NCBI GenBank assembly: GCA_014379815.1
Contig: JACMLA010000185.1
Span: 1-5,170 of the forward strand
Reading direction: 5' to 3'
DNA: 5,170 bases
DNA from: Bryobacteraceae bacterium
Lineage (GTDB): Bacteria; Acidobacteriota; Terriglobia; Bryobacterales; Bryobacteraceae
The stretch's first letter is position 1, and each line of letters opens with the position of its first letter. The notes under the pieces were generated by a model that worked only from the letters and a program-made list of their open reading frames with translations, was not told the DNA's origin and did not search any database. Below are positions 1 to 5,088 of this stretch, one piece after another. The position numbers were made by a program, and so were the translations under genes.

Positions 1-1
1 A

Positions 2-721
2 GCCTTCGGGCTCGCTCTGGCTGGCTACTACGGTGCGGTCGTAGTCATTTACATCGCCGTGGTTCGCGCGCTGCCTGCTATGGATCTGACCCCGGTCGCG
101 CTTCTATCCGGCTACGGTTCGGACCTCGGCTGGTCTGTGGCTGGCATTGCGGGTCTGGCGTTCAGTCGCTGGCTGATGGATGGCTTCCTGATGGGAACCA
201 CCCACTTCTCCGATGAGATTGTCCGTGCACGTAACACCGCAGCCGGCGCAGTGGAATGCGGTGTCTATCTGGCGTGCGGCGTGGTACTCGCCGGTGTTCT
301 CAGAGAGCCCGGAGGAACGTTTCTCACAATCGGCGTCTTCTTCCTCTTGGGACAGGGCATGCTGCTGCTGCTGGGCCGGGTGTATGCCCGATCGGCGGGT
401 TACGATCTGGTGGGCCAGATTCGCGATGGCAATCTGGCCGCCGGTGTCGCCCTTGGATTTACGCTGGTGGCATTCTCGCTCATCATCGCGAAGGGAACCA
501 GCGGCGAATTCGTAGACTGGGGAACCAATCTCGGCTTCTATGCGTTCGATTGCGTAGCTGGAGTGCTGCTGCTCCTCGTCCTGCGCTGGCTGACGGACCT
601 CGCGCTGCTGCCCCAGGCCAAGATCGCGGAAGAAATCGTACGGGACCGCAACGTCAACGCGGGACTCATTGAAGGCGTCGTTGCCGTGAGCGTGGCCTTC
701 CTAATCCTGTTCATCTTCTAG
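2..721 (+). CDS. DUF350-type multi-pass inner-membrane protein (5' end cut by window)
   Basis: The frame is open from base 2, so the gene starts upstream; the GTG at 59 is probably internal, because the 19 codons before it already encode a membrane helix (AFGLALAGYYGAVVVIYIA). The visible 239 residues hold about seven hydrophobic segments, near residues 2-21, 40-58, 80-100, 106-126, 144-163, 177-198 and 220-239. A charged motif of the form E-I-x-R-x-R/G-N-x-x-A-G precedes the later helix pairs (residues 72-82, 139-148, 211-221), each time opening a new helix; the truncated start (AFGLALAG) looks like the end of another copy. This internal duplication, with an (R)N-x-x-AG motif at each helix start, is the pattern I know from DUF350 proteins, which carry two or more such units. 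The biochemical role of the family is unknown to me. The stop is TAG at 719-721. A lipoprotein gene follows 53 bases later on the same strand, probably co-transcribed. The family assignment comes from motif memory, not a search. Confidence 0.8.
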   Translation, partial: AFGLALAGYYGAVVVIYIAVVRALPAMDLTPVALLSGYGSDLGWSVAGIAGLAFSRWLMDGFLMGTTHFSDEIVRARNTAAGAVECGVYLACGVVLAGVLREPGGTFLTIGVFFLLGQGMLLLLGRVYARSAGYDLVGQIRDGNLAAGVALGFTLVAFSLIIAKGTSGEFVDWGTNLGFYAFDCVAGVLLLLVLRWLTDLALLPQAKIAEEIVRDRNVNAGLIEGVVAVSVAFLILFIF

Positions 722-764
722 CCTGTTAATTTGCCGAGGTAACGGTGCGCCAGCGCGCGCGTCC

Positions 765-770
765 AGAGGG
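765..770 (+). promoter_or_regulatory. Ribosome binding site fixing the lipoprotein start
   Basis: AGAGGG lies four bases before the ATG at 775. It favours this ATG over the in-frame GTG at 745, which has no comparable purine-rich box and would put a charged, Arg-rich stretch (RQRARPEG) ahead of the lipoprotein signal peptide. Confidence 0.5.
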
Positions 771-774
771 TGCT

Positions 775-1080
775 ATGAAATTTGGGCAAGCTTTTTTACT
801 TCTTAGTCTTGTGATTGCCGTAACAGGCTGTACGAAGCAAGAGACACGTCAGGCGGGGCAAGAAACGCGGGAGGCTGCGCGCGAAGCTGGGCGCGAAGTC
901 AGGCAGGCTGGCGATGAGATAAAGGAAGGCTCGAAGGATGCCGCCTACAAAGCCGGCAAAGTCGCCCGAAAATTAGCTGAGGAAACTAAAGATGCCGCGG
1001 CGGTCGTGGGCCGCAAAATTGACAACGCCGCCAAAGATGCGAGAAAAGGCTGGCAGGACGCTAAGCGGGACGGAAAATAG
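775..1080 (+). CDS. Small outer-membrane lipoprotein with LEA-like 11-residue repeats
   Basis: This encodes a 101-residue predicted lipoprotein. Residues 1-18 are a signal peptide (MKFGQAFLLLSLVIAVTG) ending in a lipobox V-T-G-C with the lipidated cysteine at 19. Residue +2 is Thr, not Asp, so sorting to the outer membrane is expected if this is a diderm. The mature part is almost entirely Ala/Lys/Arg/Glu/Gln/Asp and can be cut into seven 11-residue units from residue 22 to 98. Units one, two and four are the clearest (QETRQAGQETR, EAAREAGREVR, DAAYKAGKVAR). Such hendecads form long amphipathic helices, as in LEA group 3-like and YtxH-like proteins, which are tied to desiccation or envelope stress in other organisms. 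That function is not shown here. The only aromatic residues after the signal peptide are Y58 and W93. The gene sits 53 bases after the DUF350-type gene and converges with the redoxin-like remnant 11 bases downstream. Confidence 0.8.
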   Translation: MKFGQAFLLLSLVIAVTGCTKQETRQAGQETREAAREAGREVRQAGDEIKEGSKDAAYKAGKVARKLAEETKDAAAVVGRKIDNAAKDARKGWQDAKRDGK

Positions 1081-1091
1081 AACTTCGCGCG

Positions 1092-1437
1092 TCAACGCGA
1101 TGTTTCAGCCACAATCGCCTGCTCGAGGGACGCAGCTTTCGCTTCGTCCCAAATACCTTGTGCACTCCATTTGACGGCATCAGCAGCGTTCAGCAAAATC
1201 GCATAGATCAGATCTTCCGCAACAATACCCAGCGCCTTCCGGAATGGTTCCTTGTCGAGGTACAGAGTGATCGTCCCCGCTCAAAAGCGATGAGGATGAC
1301 ACGGGGATTACCCTTCAGGTCGCCCGGTAAGGCCAGCTTAGTCCCACTCAGGCTGGCTGCCGGCAGTGCTGGGAACGTGGGATTTCCTCCGCGAACAAGG
1401 CACCAGAAGCAAGCAGTACCAGACACGCCAGCTTCAT
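1092..1437 (-). pseudogene. Decayed secreted thioredoxin-fold (redoxin-like) gene, frameshifted and internally deleted
   Basis: Three adjacent pieces in different frames read as one protein. Piece one (1437-1381) is a signal peptide, MKLACLVLLASGALFA followed by E-E-I. Piece two (about 1380-1275) continues as P-T-F-P-A-L-P, an S-L-S-G-T-K-L-A-L-P segment and the strand GNPRVILIAFER. Piece three (about 1274-1092) reads T-ITLYLDKEPFRKALGI, then LIYAILL, V-K-W-S-A-Q-G and the tail KAASLEQAIVAETSR before TGA at 1094-1092. Loss of one C in the C run at 1381-1379 explains the first shift: adding it restores E-E-I-P-T-F-P. The second break lies in GCGGGGACG at 1280-1272. There the first beta strand of a thioredoxin-like fold runs straight into the late strands, so I infer that roughly 50-70 central residues are missing. 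The start ATG overlaps the phosphatase TGA as ATGA, which indicates former translational coupling. No stop interrupts any piece in its own frame, suggesting recent decay. The family name is inferred from the pattern F-P-x-L, L-x-G, L-P-x-D and I-T-L-Y-x-D-K; the coding nature of the pieces is more certain than the family. Confidence 0.75.
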
Positions 1438-2579
1438 TTGCTTTCCGACCAGCCCAGCGCGGACATCATGACATGAAAGATCTGCGTATTCGGCATGAAG
1501 CCGTGCACGCTCTGGGCTCCAGGACCTTTCGCCGCCACCAGGACTTCTTCGCCGGTGTGTGAATTGTTCATGCGAACCGACGAAAGACGGAGTCCCTGCT
1601 TGCGCACGTCATCGGGCTGTGCCTTCCAGTCTTCAATCCCTGCCAGCAAGGGCTGTTCCGGTCCACCGCCATGAATGCGAAAATCGAACGAGTGGTCGGC
1701 AGTAAAGACCAGGAGCGTTTCTTTCAGATCCACAATCTCACTGATCTCGCGGATAAGCTTGTCAAACGCAATCAGCCGGTTCAGTCCAGCTTCCGGATTG
1801 TCGGTGTGCGCGTCGGACTCAATCATCAGGAAGTAACCTTTAGGATTTTTAGAAAGCATCTGGATCGCCATGCGTGCCGCTGCTCGATGATCGAAGTCGC
1901 TCTCCAGAATGGCAATCGCACGCTTCGCTCCGGCGGGTACATCCTCCAGCTTCGTGAGGATCGTGCGACCGGCCGTTTTCGCCGTAGCGTCAAGGTCCCG
2001 ACCGGATTTACTTGCAAGATCCCAGATGCGTTTCCGTCCCAGACCGAACAGGACATCGACACCGTCTCCGAACCGCGGCGAAAACACCTGCATGATGATG
2101 TCGTCCCAGTTTCCCCGGTCGTTCTGGTGCGCATAGCAAGCTGCAGGCGTAGCATCTGCAATGCTGACATTCGTCATCACTCCCGTTGACAGCCCTTTCT
2201 CTTCGGCATACTCCAGAATTGTCTTCAGTTTGGTGCCGTCGGTTTGCCCACGTTTTCCGTCAGGCGCCTGACTAATTACCCCGTTAAACGTCTTGTGGCC
2301 CGTTACGATTGCGGTCATGCCTGCAGCCGAATCGGTGACCCATTTGCTTGTTGGAGCAGTGTCCGACAGGCCAATGTGCTCCCAGCTCTGAACGAAGAGC
2401 TTTTGCGGAGCGTTATAGGCAAGAATGCTGGCTGCGTTCAGGGTAGGTATGCCGCCCGCGTCAGCAAGAAGCAGGATGATGTTCTTAGCTCTCAGGGGTT
2501 CGGATGGCGAGGGAGCAGGCTGAGATCGCAGACAGACAGCTGTCGCGGATAAGAGTACCCACACAAATAGAGATTTCAT
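1434..2579 (-). CDS. Secreted alkaline phosphatase family protein (variant Zn1 site)
   Basis: This encodes 381 residues with an N-terminal signal peptide (K2, hydrophobic 4-16), so it acts outside the inner membrane, hydrolysing phosphate monoesters or related esters. Counterparts of the E. coli PhoA metal and catalytic residues can be placed by motif: D40 in NIILLLADAGG (D51); D83-S84 in VTDSAAGMTA (nucleophile S102), followed by TGHKT; D142 and T144 in DATPAACYAH (D153/T155); E254 in GYFLMIE (E322); D295-H296 in FTADH (D369/H370); and H341 in SHTGEEV (H412), followed by AAKGPGA. The region that should carry D327-x-x-x-H331 instead reads S-D-A-H-T-D-N-P-E-A-G (255-265), so Zn1 ligation must differ or is altered. 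Length is somewhat short for the family. The start is ATG; a Shine-Dalgarno is not obvious. It lies 56 bases after the SPOR gene, and its stop overlaps the next start by four bases. The family assignment is firm; the substrate is unknown. Confidence 0.9.
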   Translation of the reverse strand: MKSLFVWVLLSATAVCLRSQPAPSPSEPLRAKNIILLLADAGGIPTLNAASILAYNAPQKLFVQSWEHIGLSDTAPTSKWVTDSAAGMTAIVTGHKTFNGVISQAPDGKRGQTDGTKLKTILEYAEEKGLSTGVMTNVSIADATPAACYAHQNDRGNWDDIIMQVFSPRFGDGVDVLFGLGRKRIWDLASKSGRDLDATAKTAGRTILTKLEDVPAGAKRAIAILESDFDHRAAARMAIQMLSKNPKGYFLMIESDAHTDNPEAGLNRLIAFDKLIREISEIVDLKETLLVFTADHSFDFRIHGGGPEQPLLAGIEDWKAQPDDVRKQGLRLSSVRMNNSHTGEEVLVAAKGPGAQSVHGFMPNTQIFHVMMSALGWSESK

Positions 2580-2635
2580 GCGTTTCTGCGATTGTACCGG
2601 GTACCAGACGCCGAAAACGACAAAAGAAGCAGTTT

Positions 2636-3172
2636 CTATTCCACTTTTGCGCTCAACCTTGCGCTCAACTTGGTGACGTAGGTATCTGGCGGGAATCCGG
2701 CGGCAGTGGCCCGGTCCCGCAACTGATCGGCCGCACCTCGGTTGAGATTGGAACCTACAACAACGAAGTAGTGCTCGGACTCACCTTTAGGAAAAATGGT
2801 GCAAGCGCAGTCGCTCCATTGTTCTTTCAAAGTTTGTGCCCGGCGCTGAGCGGATTCGACCGAAATGAGGGTGGCGGCTACAACGGACCAGTCGGGGGCC
2901 GCATCGGACGACGCATACTTGCGCTCCGGTTCAGAGCGCTTTGGAGGTGTGTCTTCGGGGCTGACGGGATTCGGCACCCGTTTCCTTTTGACGATGTCAA
3001 CCGACTCGGCAATAGGGCTGGGTTTCTCATCGGCTCTAAGGGGCAGGCCACGAGCCTCGTCGGCCTTGCCTGCGACAGTCCCGGTCATGAAGGTCGCCCG
3101 CAGACCGAAAATCAACGCAACCGTCGCAACTGCCAGAACCGAGATAAGGGCGAGAGTCTTCCTGTTGTGCAC
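2636..3172 (-). CDS. Membrane-anchored SPOR-domain protein
   Basis: This encodes 178 residues. Residues 7-24 (LALISVLAVATVALIFGL) form one membrane helix after a short basic N-terminus (HNRK), giving a cytoplasm-in, periplasm-out topology. Residues 30-93 are a Pro/Lys/Glu/Ser-rich linker of low complexity. Residues 94-170 match a SPOR domain: WSVVAATLISVESAQRRA, then a second strand ending in HYFVVVGSNLNRGAADQL, then YVTKLS, the usual beta-alpha-beta-beta-alpha-beta order. SPOR domains bind denuded septal peptidoglycan, so a role at the division site or in envelope remodelling is the family expectation. C122 and C124 form an unusual C-x-C within the domain. The start is GTG. It is the only usable start, because the 23 in-frame codons between it and the preceding gene's TAA contain no ATG, GTG or TTG. 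A 17-base inverted repeat lies directly before it. The gene lies between a secreted protein and the phosphatase, probably co-transcribed. Confidence 0.85.
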   Translation of the reverse strand: MHNRKTLALISVLAVATVALIFGLRATFMTGTVAGKADEARGLPLRADEKPSPIAESVDIVKRKRVPNPVSPEDTPPKRSEPERKYASSDAAPDWSVVAATLISVESAQRRAQTLKEQWSDCACTIFPKGESEHYFVVVGSNLNRGAADQLRDRATAAGFPPDTYVTKLSARLSAKVE

Positions 3173-3189
3173 CGTCTCACGATGAGACG
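3173..3189. repeat. Perfect inverted repeat abutting the SPOR-gene start
   Basis: The + strand reads CGTCTCA-CGA-TGAGACG: perfect 7-base arms around 3 bases. It ends at the base immediately before the GTG start of the SPOR gene (minus strand, 3172). It also covers the position where that gene's weak ribosome site (GTGAG) would lie. As RNA it would form a short hairpin that could occlude initiation; as DNA it could be a protein-binding palindrome. There is no T-run on either side, so it is not a standard terminator. Confidence 0.5.
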
Positions 3190-3241
3190 CGCACGGGAGG
3201 ACTCTCGTGGCAAGCTTTTTGCGTTGTTTAGGCTGAGACTG

Positions 3242-4045
3242 TTAGTGCTGGGACTTGCGAGACTGTTCTTTTGGCAGAGTCATCGGAGGCAGAGCCGTGA
3301 CCAGACCCGAAGTGTTTCGCTTTAACGCCACGGCTGAGAACGTGAGGTCCTCATATATATCTGCTCCGGGAAAGGAGACCGACCACTCAACGGTTCCACG
3401 TCCGTTAGCCAGTTCCGGAAAACGCGATACTGGAATCACCTGCAATGATTTTTCGCCAAACGTGATCGTATCCCGGGCGAGTACTTTACCCTGCATGTCC
3501 CGAAACGCGAGATCGACGGTAGCGCTCATTGTGTCGGAGACCATCACCAGTTCAGTAACCTCTGTGTCGGAGGCGGTCCACTGCAGCCGGGATTTCTGTT
3601 CCGATTCAGGTGAAAGAGGAATTGCAGTCGATGTCTGGACCTTGCCGTCTACCGTCCGCGTGAGTACCGCAGAACCCCCCAGAGGAGATCCACTGAGAAT
3701 AGCCAGATGAGCATATCCGCGAATCAGGGACTGGCTGGCACCGCTGGTCTCGATCTGCAGAGAAGCGCCCGCATCCAGAACACCGGTAACGGATTGGCCA
3801 ATGATCGCTGCTCCGGGAGCGGTTATCGTTACAGGCCAGAGTTCGCGAAATCCAGTTTCGCCCAGAAAACTAAGCTGAAAGTTGGACGGAGCAGAATCGA
3901 GGTTAACAAGGGTGATTGTAGTCTTCCAGCCGTCGCCGTCCAGGATGAGTGGAAGGCAGCTGTCATATTCGTGAACGGTCGCAGCGGCAACAGTTAAAAC
4001 CGAAAGCGCGCAACACAGGGCGGTGCGAAGTCCGTGTCTCATCAT
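3242..4045 (-). CDS. Secreted beta-rich hypothetical protein, probably lineage-specific
   Basis: This encodes 267 residues of unassigned function. Residues 1-22 form a signal peptide (RHGLRTALCCALSVLTVAAA), and the protein is then predominantly beta strand with many Thr/Ser/Val residues and no helix-rich region. The motif LPLILDGDGWKTTITLVNLD (31-50), followed by a second segment GYAHLAILSGSPLGGSAVLT (110-129), resembles secreted proteins I associate with Solibacter-like Acidobacteriota, which may be surface or extracellular beta-sandwich proteins. No catalytic motif is visible. C30 is the only cysteine after the signal peptide. The C-terminus is basic and polar (PKEQSRKSQH). Two tandem ATG codons (4045 and 4042) open the gene, without a Shine-Dalgarno, and a TATAAT sits five bases before them, so the transcript may be leaderless. 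The permease gene ends 60 bases upstream and the SPOR gene starts 69 bases downstream. The reading frame and export signal are convincing; the function is not known to me. Confidence 0.75.
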   Translation of the reverse strand: MMRHGLRTALCCALSVLTVAAATVHEYDSCLPLILDGDGWKTTITLVNLDSAPSNFQLSFLGETGFRELWPVTITAPGAAIIGQSVTGVLDAGASLQIETSGASQSLIRGYAHLAILSGSPLGGSAVLTRTVDGKVQTSTAIPLSPESEQKSRLQWTASDTEVTELVMVSDTMSATVDLAFRDMQGKVLARDTITFGEKSLQVIPVSRFPELANGRGTVEWSVSFPGADIYEDLTFSAVALKRNTSGLVTALPPMTLPKEQSRKSQH

Positions 4046-4049
4046 CCAA

Positions 4050-4083
4050 ATTATAGCCAGGTTCGATGAAAATCATGTGTCAA
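4050..4083 (-). promoter_or_regulatory. Candidate sigma-70-type promoter with an over-long spacer
   Basis: On the minus strand a perfect TTGACA (4083-4078) and a perfect TATAAT (4055-4050) are separated by 22 bases, against the usual 16-18. No better -35 exists at normal spacing. Transcription from this -10 would begin at about 4043, on the tandem ATG of the secreted hypothetical gene, giving a leaderless mRNA. It would separate that gene and those downstream from the ABC permease. Either hexamer could be chance in a 60-base gap that is A+T-rich. Confidence 0.4.
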
Positions 4084-4105
4084 ATTCTAGTCACACAAAG
4101 TGGAT

Positions 4106-5083
4106 TTATTGCTTTCTCAGAAGCCAGATGAAGAAAGGTCCTCCAATTATCGCCGTAATTACTCCCACTGGAATTTCCGCTGGTGCAAGCGCTGTACGGG
4201 CAACGGTGTCACACAAAGCCAGAAACGCACCTCCGAGGAAAAAGGATGAGGGAATCAATATCCGGTGATCCGCACCCAGCGACATGCGCAATGCGTGAGG
4301 CACGATCAGTCCGACAAACCCGATAGGTCCCGTGAACGCTGTAACCGCACCTGTCAGGACGGAGCAAAGCAGGTATCCGAGCAGAAGCATTTGTTGCGTG
4401 TCTACTCCCAGTGCTGCCGCCCAATCCTCACCAACAGCTAGTAAATTCCATTGTCTCGACAGCTGGAAACACCAACCCGCAAGCAGGATCACCGCACAGC
4501 TCAGGAACGTGAGTGTAAACGAGTCGGTCGCTTCAATACCGCCCATTAACCAGCGCGTGATCGTAATGGATTGCGCGAACGTTGCTGTACTGTGCAAAAA
4601 CAGAATACCGGCCGTGCAGATGCTGTTGATCGTGACGCCCGTCATCAGCAAGGTAAATGGCGATATCGTGCGTTGCCGCATCGCCACACTGACAACCAGA
4701 ACAAGCGTCAGGACAGCGGCAATCACAGAGGCCGGCCACACCGTGCGCAGTCCAAGACTGATTGCAAAAACGGCGCCCAGCGCTGCGCCGGACGACACCC
4801 CAAGCGTATAAGGTGTTGCCAGAGCATCCCGCAACAGAGCCTGAAACAACAGACCGGAGAGCGACAACGCACCTCCGCTGATAAGCGCCAGAAGGACCCT
4901 GGGAACTCGTAGGGAAAACAGGATCTGATTATCAGGCTGTTGCCCGCTCAGAGCCCTGGAATAGTCGATCGCGACCGATCCGGCAAGAGGCAACAGAACG
5001 GCGCAGGCAAGAAAAGCAGCGAGTGATAACACCGATACTGCGATGACCCGGGGCCTTATGTGCGGTCCGTAGTCAGCGCGCAT
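4106..5083 (-). CDS. FecCD/BtuC-type ABC transporter permease (siderophore, haem or cobalamin import)
   Basis: This encodes 325 residues of a polytopic inner-membrane permease of normal family length. Ordered family landmarks: an N-terminal helix at 13-34; SLRVPRVLLALISGGALSLSG (57-77); the Q-x-L-L-R-D-x-L-A-x-P-Y-x-L-G-V-S-S-G-A stretch (81-100); FTGPIGFVGLIVPHALR (250-266), which leads into the ATPase-coupling region; and PAEIPVGVITAIIGGPFFIW (301-320) at the C-terminus. These identify the family that imports ferric siderophores, haem or cobalamin; the substrate cannot be told from the permease. I chose ATG at 5083, seven codons after which the family-like RPRVIAVSVLSL helix begins. An in-frame GTG at 5110 would add nine residues and overlap the ATPase gene by 22 bases, and neither start has a clear Shine-Dalgarno. 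The upstream ATPase gene ends only five bases before, so the two are co-transcribed and translationally linked. No riboswitch or Fur box is visible within the window. Confidence 0.93.
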   Translation of the reverse strand: MRADYGPHIRPRVIAVSVLSLAAFLACAVLLPLAGSVAIDYSRALSGQQPDNQILFSLRVPRVLLALISGGALSLSGLLFQALLRDALATPYTLGVSSGAALGAVFAISLGLRTVWPASVIAAVLTLVLVVSVAMRQRTISPFTLLMTGVTINSICTAGILFLHSTATFAQSITITRWLMGGIEATDSFTLTFLSCAVILLAGWCFQLSRQWNLLAVGEDWAAALGVDTQQMLLLGYLLCSVLTGAVTAFTGPIGFVGLIVPHALRMSLGADHRILIPSSFFLGGAFLALCDTVARTALAPAEIPVGVITAIIGGPFFIWLLRKQ

Positions 5084-5088
5084 TACAT

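Noticed and set aside
1088..1099. CGCGT-CA-ACGCG inverted repeat between the convergent lipoprotein and pseudogene ends, a possible bidirectional terminator.
   Set aside because: The usable stem is only four pairs around a TCAA loop and no T-run follows on either strand; part of it lies inside the pseudogene's last codons.
1208..1426. Minus-strand open frame from GTG at 1426 as an independent small gene of 72 codons.
   Set aside because: Its first residues are the signal-peptide codons of the pseudogene read in the wrong frame and its last 20 or so are the C-terminal piece read out of frame; only the middle is genuine.
1158..1562. Plus-strand open frame of 134 codons across the pseudogene and phosphatase end.
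   Set aside because: It is antisense to convincing coding sequence on the minus strand, and its translation is Arg/Pro-rich with no domain-like pattern.
1671..2189. Plus-strand open frame of 172 codons.
   Set aside because: It is antisense to the phosphatase core, where catalytic motifs are read on the minus strand; the translation has no recognisable features.
2594..2604. GTACC-G-GGTAC palindrome, with a TACAAT box (minus strand, 2596-2591) partly inside it, upstream of the phosphatase.
   Set aside because: Arms of five bases are common by chance, no -35 lies at proper spacing, and the -10 would leave a leader of only a few bases. It is not enough to call a phosphatase promoter or operator.
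3173..3241. The frame between the secreted hypothetical gene's TAA and the SPOR GTG stays open, so the two genes could be read as a stop-readthrough fusion or the SPOR protein could have a longer N-terminus.
   Set aside because: Only 23 codons are involved, and a stop-free run of that length arises by chance about one time in three. There is no alternative start codon in it, and a membrane helix right after GTG makes a sensible N-terminus.
2504..3325. Plus-strand open frame of 273 codons, the longest on that strand.
   Set aside because: It runs antisense across three minus-strand genes and both gaps between them, which have good signal, membrane and SPOR features; its own product is Arg/Gly-rich and featureless.
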